Source of the DNA: Clostridium sp. SM-530-WT-3G
Lineage (GTDB): Bacteria; Bacillota; Clostridia; Clostridiales; Clostridiaceae
NCBI RefSeq assembly: GCF_012843905.1
Contig: NZ_JABAGC010000034.1
Span: forward strand, 1 to 36,427
Direction: 5' to 3'
DNA length: 36,427 nucleotides
The translations under genes were made by a program, and so were the position numbers. Shown piece by piece: positions 7,865 to 15,983 of this stretch; within the stretch, counting starts at the first letter, position 1; the number at the start of each line of letters is the position of its first letter. The notes under the pieces are model-generated. The model was not told the origin of the DNA, searched no databases, and saw nothing but the letters and a program-made list of their open reading frames with translations.

Positions 7865-8844
7865 TTTCAATTATTATATGTATCTACAATGGAGAAAAGT
7901 ATATAAAGGAGTGTATTCAATCTGTAGTAGACCAAGATTATGAAAAGTTAGAAATTATTTTAGTTAATGATGGTTCTACTGATAATTCTGGAAAAATAGT
8001 TGATGAATTTTTGAGTATAGATAATCGTATTAAAGCTATACACCAAAAGAATTCTGGGGTTTGCAATTCAAGAAATATAGCAATGTATACATCACAAGGT
8101 GAATATATTTGTATTATTGATCAAGATGATATAATTTCAAAAGATTATATTAGCTATTTTTATGGTTTGTGTAAAAAATATAATGCAGAAATTGCACTTA
8201 CTCCAACAGTAGATAAATTCTTTGGAGAACTGCACGAAAGTACAAGTAAAGATGATATCCGAATTTTGACTGGGCAACAAACAACGATTGAAATGTTATA
8301 TCACAAAATTGCAATTGGTCCTTGGAATAAGATGATAAGTAGGAAACTTATTGTAGAAAATGGATTACGATTTAATCCAAACTTCTTTAATGGAGAGGGA
8401 TTTGCATTTTCTGTTGAATGCTATCAAAGAGCAGATAGGGTTGCTGTTGGAAAACGTAGAGTATATCACTATCGCGTGGGGGATCCTGAAAGTGGAGCAT
8501 CAAAGTTTAAAGAAGCCTATATTAACAGTAGTATAAATGCGCAGCAATATATAAAGGATACATTTGTAACAGAAACACGTCAACTTTTGAAAGCTTGGGA
8601 GTTTAGTAATTGGCATACACATTGTGATTGCTTAAATATAATGGTAGGGTGCGGGGTTATAAAAAAATATCCTGAAATGTATAAAAATCTAAAGAAAGTT
8701 TGCCAAGAGCAGGCACAGGTAGCACTAAAAGCGCCTATTGCAAAACAACAAAAATTTAGAGGTATATTATTTAAGATTAACCCATATATGGCTGCAAAAG
8801 TAATCAACCATTTTAGGATAAGAAAGTTTTCTAAGGATAATTAA
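7846..8844 (+). CDS. Family 2 glycosyltransferase
   Basis: A 332-residue GT-A enzyme expected to add one sugar to the lipid-linked repeat unit on the cytoplasmic side. It shows SIIICIYNGEKYI near the N-terminus, the nucleotide-binding NDGSTD (41-46) and the metal-binding DQDD (92-95), then a C-terminal helical part without membrane spans. GPWNKMISRKL in the middle is a motif common in WcaA-like family 2 enzymes of capsule loci. The ATG lies within the end of the preceding pyruvyltransferase gene, suggesting coupled translation. Donor and linkage are not predictable. Confidence 0.9.
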   Translation: MDNKPLISIIICIYNGEKYIKECIQSVVDQDYEKLEIILVNDGSTDNSGKIVDEFLSIDNRIKAIHQKNSGVCNSRNIAMYTSQGEYICIIDQDDIISKDYISYFYGLCKKYNAEIALTPTVDKFFGELHESTSKDDIRILTGQQTTIEMLYHKIAIGPWNKMISRKLIVENGLRFNPNFFNGEGFAFSVECYQRADRVAVGKRRVYHYRVGDPESGASKFKEAYINSSINAQQYIKDTFVTETRQLLKAWEFSNWHTHCDCLNIMVGCGVIKKYPEMYKNLKKVCQEQAQVALKAPIAKQQKFRGILFKINPYMAAKVINHFRIRKFSKDN

Positions 8845-8870
8845 GTTTTATTATATGAGTAGGAAAGAAT

Positions 8871-9851
8871 ATGAATAAAAATAAGATAAAAATGTTATTA
8901 AAAAAATATCCGTCCCAATTACGTCATTTACAATATATATATGGATTACTTTTCAAAAGTAATAGAATTATGAAAAAATCTTCTTTTGGATTATTGAATG
9001 ATAATAAAACAATATTATTAATACGACCAAATTCAGAGGATGGTGTACAAGGGTTAATGTCATTGTTTATACAGACAATGAGATGGATTGATTATGCAAA
9101 TAAAAAATCGTATATTCCTTATATAGATTACAAAAAATATGAAACACAATATTACGATGGTGAAAATAATGTATGGGAATATTTTTTTACTCAGCCTACT
9201 GGATTAACGAGAAATGAAGTATATAATAGCAAAAATGTTATAATTTCAGGAAATACATGGTCGGAAAGTGTAAATTACAAATTATATTGTGGTGAAATAT
9301 TTTCAGACAATAACCTTTGTAAGGAATGTTATGATATTATTTGGAAGAATATAGATTTGAGCGAAGAAGTAAAAAAAATTATAGAAAAAGAAAATGAGAA
9401 ATTAGGTGTTGAGAACTGTATTGGGGTGTACCTACGAGGAACGGACTATGTTAGATTAAAACCAACAGGTGAATATGTTCAACCTGCCGTAGAAGAAGTT
9501 ATTTCTAAAATAAAAGAATTCCTAGTGAAGTATGGAGATATAAATCTTTTTTTAGTTACAGAAGATGAATCATATTATCAAAAATTAACACAAGAATTTA
9601 AGGATAAAATTAAAATTGTTTCTTTTGATTCATTTATATCTAATTATGAGTGTAATAAATATTTAAGTAAAAGTGGTTTACTTGAAACTGATAAAAAGAA
9701 GCGTGGTATGGATTATTTAATAAAAATTATTTTATTATCTAAATGTAAATACTTGGTGAGTTCGATTACAATGGGATCAATTGCAGCATATAGTATTAAT
9801 GGTGGTAATTATGAAGATAAATATATATTTAATTTAGGATATTACGAATAA
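8871..9851 (+). CDS. Putative fucosyltransferase-like glycosyltransferase
   Basis: This 326-residue protein has no family 2 signature. Its best clue is GVYLRGTDYV (about residues 184-193), resembling the (H/Y)-x-R-x-(T/G)-D-Y donor-binding motif of GT11/GT23-type fucosyltransferases and NodZ, followed by FLVTEDESYYQKL and a C-terminal KCKYLVSSITMGSIAAYSI, similar in layout to the end of those enzymes. The N-terminal half (DGVQGLMSLF, NVWEYFF) is like uncharacterised proteins in capsule loci. An AGGAAAG lies ahead of the ATG and the gene sits between two glycosyltransferases. I infer a GT-B-like transferase of a sugar nucleotide; no GDP-fucose genes occur in the window, so the donor may be something else. 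Confidence 0.6.
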   Translation: MNKNKIKMLLKKYPSQLRHLQYIYGLLFKSNRIMKKSSFGLLNDNKTILLIRPNSEDGVQGLMSLFIQTMRWIDYANKKSYIPYIDYKKYETQYYDGENNVWEYFFTQPTGLTRNEVYNSKNVIISGNTWSESVNYKLYCGEIFSDNNLCKECYDIIWKNIDLSEEVKKIIEKENEKLGVENCIGVYLRGTDYVRLKPTGEYVQPAVEEVISKIKEFLVKYGDINLFLVTEDESYYQKLTQEFKDKIKIVSFDSFISNYECNKYLSKSGLLETDKKKRGMDYLIKIILLSKCKYLVSSITMGSIAAYSINGGNYEDKYIFNLGYYE

Positions 9852-9861
9852 AGGGGGAAAT

Positions 9862-10773
9862 ATGAAGGTTTGTGTGATAATGTCAACGTATAATGGTAAG
9901 AAATACTTGCAAGAACAGTTGGATAGTATTTTCAACCAAGATATTGAAGCAGAAATAATTGTATTTGTACGTGACGATGATTCAAAAGATTCTACAATAG
10001 AATTTATAAAAGATTATAGAGAAAAAAATAAGGTAAATATATGTATTGAGAGAGGAAAGAATTGTGGACCAGCTGATAGTTTCTTAGATGCTATTAGGAA
10101 TTGCCCACGTGCAGAATATTATGCTTTTTGTGATCAGGATGATGTATGGGATACTTCGAAATTATCTATAGCTATTAGTGAAATAAAGGAAGTAGAATAT
10201 CCATGTCTATGGTTCTCAAATTATTCAGTAGTAGATTCTGAATTGAATGTATTAGTAGAGCATGCCATAAAGGAACCACGTTTAGATGATTTACAAATGT
10301 TGTTTTTTAATAATGTTCCAGGGTGTGTCATGGTATTTAATGATAGATTGCTTTTGGAACTACGTAAAATCAAAATTGAACATATAAGAATGCATGATAT
10401 TATGGCATTAAATATTGCACTTATTTGTGGAAAAGTAATTTTTAATCAAAATTCATATATTAAATATCGCCAACATAATTCAAATGTTATAGGTTATAAT
10501 CATAAAAAAGTAAAAATAAATAAATGGTTAAGACAAAAATTGTCTCTAATTATGAATAAAGAAAAATATAGTATAGCTGATTATTCAGAACAAATTTTGA
10601 AACATTATAGTTTATTTTTAGATGAAAGACAAGTAAAAGAGTATAATTTAATAGCTTTAACTAGACATTCTATAGTAGCTCGTTTAAGGATATTAAATAG
10701 AGAGTATCTAAAAATGAAATTAGGAAGAACAAGTATATCAATCCGATGTAAAATATTATTAGGATTAATATAA
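9862..10773 (+). CDS. Family 2 glycosyltransferase, rhamnosyltransferase-like
   Basis: A 303-residue GT-A enzyme with CVIMSTYNGKKYLQEQLDS, a variant donor-binding RDDDSKD (37-43) and a very typical FCDQDDVWD (89-97) metal site, then PGCVMVFND and HDIMALNIA in the acceptor half and YRQHNSNVIG near residue 205. This combination is common in putative rhamnosyltransferases of O-antigen and capsule loci, which would suit the rhamnose operon downstream, but the assignment rests on family resemblance only. Ribosome binding site AAAGGGGG lies just before the ATG, 10 nt after the previous stop. Confidence 0.88.
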   Translation: MKVCVIMSTYNGKKYLQEQLDSIFNQDIEAEIIVFVRDDDSKDSTIEFIKDYREKNKVNICIERGKNCGPADSFLDAIRNCPRAEYYAFCDQDDVWDTSKLSIAISEIKEVEYPCLWFSNYSVVDSELNVLVEHAIKEPRLDDLQMLFFNNVPGCVMVFNDRLLLELRKIKIEHIRMHDIMALNIALICGKVIFNQNSYIKYRQHNSNVIGYNHKKVKINKWLRQKLSLIMNKEKYSIADYSEQILKHYSLFLDERQVKEYNLIALTRHSIVARLRILNREYLKMKLGRTSISIRCKILLGLI

Positions 10774-10811
10774 AATATTCACTTGCTGTGAAGATGAGGA
10801 GACAAGAATAA

Positions 10812-11780
10812 ATGAATGATGAGCAAAAAAGATATAAAGTTTCAATTATAGTCTTAACCTATAATCCAAATTATGACAAGTTAGAGTTGACTATAAAATC
10901 GTTGTTGGCTCAGAAAAATATTGATTTTCAAATTGTAATTACAGATGATGGATCAAAAAAAAATTATTTTGATAAATTAAATAGTTTATTTGAGCAGATG
11001 AAGTTTAAGGATTTTGTTTTAGTTGAATCAAAAGTAAATAGTGGTACTTGTTTAAATTATAAAAGAGGTCTTGATAAGTCTGCGGGAAAATATATAAAGG
11101 CTATTTCACCAGGAGATTTTTTATATGATGAATTAACATTGGCTTCATGGAGTGATTTTATGGAAGCAAATAAATGTAAAGTGAGTTTTGGTGATACGGT
11201 ATACTATAATAATAATAATAATAATATTTATTATGCAAGAAAAGAGAAAATACAACCACAACGAATAGAATTGTATGATAGCAAAAATTATAGAGAAAAT
11301 GCTGTTATTCTAAATTATATATATTTACTTGACCCAGTCGTTGGGGCAGCATTTTTGGTAGAAAAAGAGTTGTTAGTTTATTATCTTGATTTATTGTTAA
11401 ATAAGATAGTATATGCAGAAGACAATATATTTAGAATTATGGTTTGTGATGGTATCCATTTGATTAGATACAATAAAAATGTGATTTTTTATGAATATGG
11501 TACAGGTATATCTACTAGTAAAAATCACAAATGGGCTGAAATAATAAAGAATGAAATTATTATTACGAATAAAATAATAAGGGATAGAATTAAGAATAAA
11601 AGTATTTTTATGATAAAAATGAAATGGTTACTATCTATATCGTATAAGTCAAAACAGTATACCGTATTAAAATATATATTATTTCCTTCTTTGATTTATT
11701 GGAAAATAGTTAAAGAAAAAAATATAAGATACACATTTACAGATATAGATATTAAAGATGTTTTGCGGAGGATTTTATAA
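10812..11780 (+). CDS. Family 2 glycosyltransferase
   Basis: A 322-residue GT-A-like enzyme beginning with KVSIIVLTYNPNYDKLELTI and carrying TDDGSK (44-49). The usual DxD position reads SPGDFLYDE (from about residue 99), a weaker metal-binding motif than in neighbouring glycosyltransferases. Residues around 135 form an asparagine run encoded by six AAT repeats. The C-terminal third is basic and hydrophobic and may lie on the membrane. The gene is markedly AT-rich. Its stop overlaps the next start by one base, so it is translationally coupled to the ketoisomerase gene. Donor sugar unknown; position next to the fdtAB genes could mean it uses their product, which is only inference. Confidence 0.82.
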   Translation: MNDEQKRYKVSIIVLTYNPNYDKLELTIKSLLAQKNIDFQIVITDDGSKKNYFDKLNSLFEQMKFKDFVLVESKVNSGTCLNYKRGLDKSAGKYIKAISPGDFLYDELTLASWSDFMEANKCKVSFGDTVYYNNNNNNIYYARKEKIQPQRIELYDSKNYRENAVILNYIYLLDPVVGAAFLVEKELLVYYLDLLLNKIVYAEDNIFRIMVCDGIHLIRYNKNVIFYEYGTGISTSKNHKWAEIIKNEIIITNKIIRDRIKNKSIFMIKMKWLLSISYKSKQYTVLKYILFPSLIYWKIVKEKNIRYTFTDIDIKDVLRRIL

Positions 11781-12187
11781 TGCAAGTTATTAAGTATGTA
11801 TTTCAACCACATGGAGATGAGAGAGGACAGCTTGTGGCATTGGAAGAAATTAAAGATATTCCATTTAAAATAAAAAGAGTTTACTATATGTACGATACAG
11901 GAGAGGGAATTGTTCGAGGGCATCATGCCCATAAATGCTTACAGCAAATTTTGATATGTATTCATGGGAGCTGCAAGATACGTCTTGATAATGGAAAAGA
12001 AAAAAAGGTCATACCGCTTGAAAAACCATATGAAGGACTTTATGTATCTAACAATATGTGGAGGGAAATGTTTGACTTTTCCAAAGATGCAGTGTTGCTG
12101 GTATTAGCTTCTGAATTATATGACGAAGAAGACTATATTAGAAATTATGATGAGTTTTTAAAATTTGTAGAAAAACAAGAAGAGTAA
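11780..12187 (+). CDS. fdtA: dTDP-4-oxo-6-deoxyglucose 3,4-ketoisomerase (FdtA/WxcM-like)
   Basis: This 135-residue cupin converts dTDP-4-keto-6-deoxyglucose, made by RfbB, to the 3-keto isomer, the first step toward 3-amino-3,6-dideoxyhexoses. The FdtA/QdtA family pattern is clear: GDERGQLVALEE near the N-terminus, YYMYDTGEGIVRGHHAHK (catalytic histidines near 45-48), QILICIHGSCKI and a C-terminal YDEEDYIRNYDEFL. GGAGG sits 6-7 nt before the ATG. The aminotransferase follows after 15 nt. FdtA gives the galacto and QdtA the gluco product; sequence alone does not let me decide, so the symbol is provisional. Confidence 0.9.
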   Translation: MQVIKYVFQPHGDERGQLVALEEIKDIPFKIKRVYYMYDTGEGIVRGHHAHKCLQQILICIHGSCKIRLDNGKEKKVIPLEKPYEGLYVSNNMWREMFDFSKDAVLLVLASELYDEEDYIRNYDEFLKFVEKQEE

Positions 12188-12202
12188 AGGAGATTAGATG
12201 AA

Positions 12203-13300
12203 ATGAAAATACCATTTGTTAGTTTTTTGCCTTTAGAACATGAATTAGATAAAGAATTAAGGGCTGCTTTTGAACGGGTATATACAAGATCTTGGTATAT
12301 TGAAGGAGTTGAAGATGAATATTTTGAAAAGGAATTTGCCAATTACTGTACAGTTAAAAATTGTGTTGGCGTTGGTAATGGACTTGATGCCTTAATGCTT
12401 GCTCTAAAAGCAATTGGTATAGGTCAAGGTGATGAAGTAATTGTTCCTTCTAATACTTATATAGCTACTGCATTAGCAGTTACATATGTTGGAGCTAAGC
12501 CGATTTTTGTTGAGCCTGACATTAATACTTTTAATCTTGATCCTAATAAAATTGAGTCTTCTATAAGCCAAAAAACTAAAGCAATTATACCAGTACATTT
12601 ATATGGTCAACCATGTGATATGACTTCAATAATGGAAATTGCTAATAAATATAACTTATTTGTTGTTGAAGATTGTGCGCAGGCACACGGAGCAACTTTT
12701 ATGGGGAAAAGAGTGGGCTCTTTTGGAGATGTATCTGGATTTAGTTTTTATCCAGGAAAAAATTTGGGGGCGCTTGGTGATGCTGGTGCGGTGATAAGTG
12801 ATGATGAAAATATTATCACGAAAGTAAGAGCACTTGGTAATTATGGATCTGATTATAAGTATCACCATATTTATCAGGGTAATAACTCAAGACTAGATGA
12901 AATGCAAGCAGCTTTTCTGTCAGCTAAATTGATACATCTTGATAAAATAAATGAAGAAAGAAGAAGGATTGCACAGATTTATTTGAATGAGATTAAGAAC
13001 CCTAAAATAATTCTTCCTTATATACTAGAAGATACAAATCCTGTTTGGCATATCTTTAGTATACGATGTAAAGAAAGAGATAAATTAGAAGAATATTTAA
13101 AAAATAAAGATATTATGACCAATAAACATTATCCAATCCCAATTCACTTACAAGAATGTTATAAAAACTTAGGATTTAAAAAAGGTGATTATCCTATTGC
13201 TGAGGAAATAAGTGCTACTCAATTGAGTCTTCCAATATATTATGGTATGTCAAATGATGAGATATATTATGTAATAAATGCAATAAATGATTTTGAATGA
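12203..13300 (+). CDS. fdtB: PLP-dependent sugar 3-aminotransferase (FdtB/QdtB-like, DegT family)
   Basis: A 365-residue DegT/DnrJ/EryC1 aminotransferase. It should aminate the 3-keto sugar from the preceding enzyme, using glutamate, to give dTDP-3-amino-3,6-dideoxy-hexose. Seen in order: [16 protein letters not shown] (phosphate-binding region), [23 protein letters not shown] (the aspartate that contacts the pyridine nitrogen, about 155), [17 protein letters not shown] with the Schiff-base lysine near 185, then [11 protein letters not shown] and [12 protein letters not shown]. Length is normal. AAAGGAGA lies before the ATG at 12203; the ATG at 12198 meets a stop at once. Together with the ketoisomerase and the acetyltransferase behind it, this forms a compact sugar pathway. 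Confidence 0.93.
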   Translation: MKIPFVSFLPLEHELDKELRAAFERVYTRSWYIEGVEDEYFEKEFANYCTVKNCVGVGNGLDALMLALKAIGIGQGDEVIVPSNTYIATALAVTYVGAKPIFVEPDINTFNLDPNKIESSISQKTKAIIPVHLYGQPCDMTSIMEIANKYNLFVVEDCAQAHGATFMGKRVGSFGDVSGFSFYPGKNLGALGDAGAVISDDENIITKVRALGNYGSDYKYHHIYQGNNSRLDEMQAAFLSAKLIHLDKINEERRRIAQIYLNEIKNPKIILPYILEDTNPVWHIFSIRCKERDKLEEYLKNKDIMTNKHYPIPIHLQECYKNLGFKKGDYPIAEEISATQLSLPIYYGMSNDEIYYVINAINDFE

Positions 13301-13319
13301 TTAACGGAGTGAGATTATA

Positions 13320-13823
13320 GTGTTAAGACAGTTGAAAATGGTAGATGCACCACTTATGCTTGAGTGGATGCATGATAAGGATGTTGTTGAAAATTTAAAA
13401 AAAGATTTTCATAATATGACAATAGCTGAGTGTGAAAATTTCATTAAAAAAAATTCTATGAGGAAATTATTTACTGATGAAATTCACTTAGCAATCGTTG
13501 ATTCTAATGATGAATATCTAGGAACTGTTAGTTTAAAAGAAATAAATACAAAGCTTAAAAATGCGGAGTTTGGAATAACTGTAAGAAAAAAGGCGATGGG
13601 AAAAGGAATTGCAATAGAAGCTATGAGAGAAATTCTTTCCATTGGTTTAAAAGAATTAAATTTAAATTGTATATACTGGTGTGTTTCTCCCAAAAATACA
13701 AGAGCAATAAATTTTTATCAAAAAAATAATTTTAATAGAATTGATTCAAATTATTCAGATTTTATTAAAAATTACACTAAAGAAGAAATAGAATCCTATA
13801 TTTGGTATTTTATCTCGAAGTAA
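13320..13823 (+). CDS. GNAT family N-acetyltransferase, probable amino-sugar acetylase
   Basis: A 167-residue GNAT acetyltransferase of the RimJ/RimL type. It opens LRQLKMVDAPLMLEWM, contains LGTVSLKEI, GITVRKKAMGKGIAIEAM with the acetyl-CoA loop (K-x-x-G-x-G variant, around 90-98), and a C-terminal NTRAINFYQKNNF typical of the fold. Lying directly behind the ketoisomerase and aminotransferase, it most likely acetylates the 3-amino group to give a dTDP-3-acetamido-3,6-dideoxyhexose. The characterised FdtC/QdtC enzymes for this step are left-handed beta-helix proteins, so a GNAT here would be an alternative solution. Start is GTG with GGAG about 10 nt upstream. Confidence 0.85.
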   Translation: MLRQLKMVDAPLMLEWMHDKDVVENLKKDFHNMTIAECENFIKKNSMRKLFTDEIHLAIVDSNDEYLGTVSLKEINTKLKNAEFGITVRKKAMGKGIAIEAMREILSIGLKELNLNCIYWCVSPKNTRAINFYQKNNFNRIDSNYSDFIKNYTKEEIESYIWYFISK

Positions 13824-13833
13824 AGGGGGCAGT

Positions 13834-14850
13834 ATGAATAATAATATTATTGTGACAGTAATGGTAACCTTTTTTAATCAATTAGAGTATATTCAACAAT
13901 GCCTACAATCTATTATAGAACAGTCTGTATCTTTTAAATATGAAATTATATGTGGAGATGATGGTTCTACGGATGGAACATATGAAGAGTTACTTAAGTG
14001 GAAATCATATTATCCAGACATAATTTCAGTTTATCAAATGCCCAGAGATTTAAATGCAAAATATGAACCTATAGTTAGAGTATCAAATAACAGATTTAAC
14101 ATGCTAAAACATGCTAAAGGAAAATATGTTACATTCTTGGATGGTGATGATTATTATATAAGTAGTAATAAATTGGAAATACAAGTAGCGTTGTTGGAAA
14201 AGAATGATTCTGCTATAGGATGTGGTCATCCAGTTAAAATGGTATGGGATAATTTAAACCAAAGTGATCAAGTTATTGGAAAGATATCCTCTAATAGAAT
14301 TGTAATCCCCAAGGATATCTATTGGGCATTTATTTGGTTACATGCAGATTCATTTTTGTTTAAAAATGTATATTTAAATAATCCAGATGGGATGGAGAGA
14401 ATAGAATGTGATTTTTTTGATGATAATTTGATTACATGCTATTTTCTAGAACATGGAGATGTTATATACACACCAGAATGCATGGTTGCATATAGGCAGT
14501 TTGAAGAGAGTTCGTGGAATAATAGGACAGAACTACAAAAGGCATTTGTTAATATGCGAGTGTTCTGTGCTTCAAAAAAAATATTTGACAAAAGAAAAGA
14601 TATTTGCTTTGTACGCTGCATAGATGCATGGAGAGTTTTCTATAGTAATCGTAATACGAAAATCGAAATCACATCAGGTATGACAAGTATTATGGAAGAA
14701 CCTTTTGTGTTAAGGACTTTGAAATATAGAAATGCGAATTGGGTTTATAAGGTAGGTTATGTTTTACAATATTATGTTCCAATACATTGCAATGTGTTAA
14801 TAAAAATCGCAAATAAGCTGAAAAAATTAAGGTATAAAAAAATAGATTAA
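13834..14850 (+). CDS. Family 2 glycosyltransferase
   Basis: A 338-residue GT-A enzyme with VTVMVTFFNQLEYIQQCLQS, donor-binding GDDGSTD (41-47) and metal-binding DGDD (103-106). Downstream it has FDDNLITCYFLEHGD, which fits the catalytic aspartate region, and a basic C-terminus without clear membrane spans. AAAGGGGG stands before the ATG, 10 nt behind the acetyltransferase stop. Sugar specificity unknown; the position beside the amino-sugar genes makes it a candidate for adding the acetamido-dideoxyhexose, by inference only. Confidence 0.9.
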   Translation: MNNNIIVTVMVTFFNQLEYIQQCLQSIIEQSVSFKYEIICGDDGSTDGTYEELLKWKSYYPDIISVYQMPRDLNAKYEPIVRVSNNRFNMLKHAKGKYVTFLDGDDYYISSNKLEIQVALLEKNDSAIGCGHPVKMVWDNLNQSDQVIGKISSNRIVIPKDIYWAFIWLHADSFLFKNVYLNNPDGMERIECDFFDDNLITCYFLEHGDVIYTPECMVAYRQFEESSWNNRTELQKAFVNMRVFCASKKIFDKRKDICFVRCIDAWRVFYSNRNTKIEITSGMTSIMEEPFVLRTLKYRNANWVYKVGYVLQYYVPIHCNVLIKIANKLKKLRYKKID

Positions 14851-14881
14851 TATTCAACTTGTAGTACTGGAGTGATATACA

Positions 14882-15706
14882 ATGAAATTGAAGAAAAAAA
14901 TAAAAGAAGTAATTTTTAGAAATAGTTTTGATATCATGGGAAATAAAATAAAAAATGATGGGTTAAAACTTGAATGGTGGAGTGGAGAAAAAAATTTAGG
15001 AGATACATTATCTCCAATTGTTTTTAATTGGATGTTAAGTCAAAAAACAAATCTTAATAAAAGAAATAGACGAATTCATTTTATGGGAATAGGTTCATTA
15101 ATTGGTGCAGCTCGTTTTGATTCGGTTATTTGGGGGTCGGGTATTATGAATGCATATAATACATCGAATATGATTAAGCATAGAAAGTATGTCCGATATG
15201 ATATAAGGGCAGTAAGAGGACCTATTACAAGAAATTTCTTATTACAAGGAGGATATAATTGTCCTGAAATATTCGGTGACCCAGCAATAATAATGCCATT
15301 AATATATATGCCGAAGAATATAGAAAAAAAGTATAAAACAACGATAATATATCATCATGAGACTAGTAATCAAGATTTTGAAAAAGATATTAATTATTTA
15401 AGTGTTTTTACAGATGATTATAAAAGCTTTATAGACACGATTGTAGCTTCGGAACTGGTGATATCTTCCTCGTTGCATGGTATTATATTAGCAGAAACTT
15501 ATGGTGTTCCAGCTGTATTTTTGAATTATGGAGTAAATGAGCAAATATTAAAATATATGGATTGGTATTATTCTACAAATAGAAATAATGTGAGGATGGC
15601 TGCTTCAGTAGAAGAGGCCATGAGAATGAAACCTATGGATATTCCAGAATTAGAAGGAATGCGAAAAAAATTATTGGAAGCATTTCCATATGATTTGTGG
15701 GATTGA
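14882..15706 (+). CDS. Polysaccharide pyruvyltransferase family protein (ExoV-like)
   Basis: A 274-residue member of the pyruvyltransferase family, shorter than the one at 6740. It reads LEWWSGEKNLGDTLSP (about 29-44), IHFMGIGSLIGAARFDSVIW, VRGPITRNFLLQGG, IFGDPAIIMPL, and a C-terminal VISSSLHGIILAETYGVP (HG motif about 198). These are hallmark ExoV-like motifs; ExoV adds 4,6-pyruvate ketals to exopolysaccharide sugars in rhizobia. The start is ATG with GGAG in tggagtgat 9 nt upstream. It is the last gene of the dense glycosyltransferase run. Acceptor unknown. Confidence 0.88.
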   Translation: MKLKKKIKEVIFRNSFDIMGNKIKNDGLKLEWWSGEKNLGDTLSPIVFNWMLSQKTNLNKRNRRIHFMGIGSLIGAARFDSVIWGSGIMNAYNTSNMIKHRKYVRYDIRAVRGPITRNFLLQGGYNCPEIFGDPAIIMPLIYMPKNIEKKYKTTIIYHHETSNQDFEKDINYLSVFTDDYKSFIDTIVASELVISSSLHGIILAETYGVPAVFLNYGVNEQILKYMDWYYSTNRNNVRMAASVEEAMRMKPMDIPELEGMRKKLLEAFPYDLWD

Positions 15707-15983
15707 TAATAAAATTTAGTTAATCTTATTGCTAGTTTTACTTCAAGTTAATAACAATCTGGGGATGAGTTGTTTCATTTGGTATAGGGTAATGAATATG
15801 ATTTACTGTTTAATATCAATGGTTGGTGAATAATGAGATCTCTAGATGTCAGTGGTACTAATAATTTATAGTTATTCTATAAAGCAGTTACTTAAAGAGG
15901 ATTTAGTGGTCAATTAGCTGAATTTTAATTTTTTATATAAGAAGATTATCTTATAAATTTAAATAATATAAAATTGAGGTATT
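15707..15983 (+). other. Gap without an intact gene
   Basis: No open frame of useful length. One frame, ignoring stops, reads SGTNNL-LFYKAVT-RGFSGQLAEF (about 15850-15925), which looks more protein-like than random AT-rich sequence and may be a gene relic. I cannot assign a family. A TGAGGT near the end serves the flippase gene. Confidence 0.3.

Noticed and set aside
11209..11227. AAT trinucleotide run in a glycosyltransferase as a phase-variation switch
   Set aside because: A three-base unit cannot shift the frame; it only varies an asparagine run.
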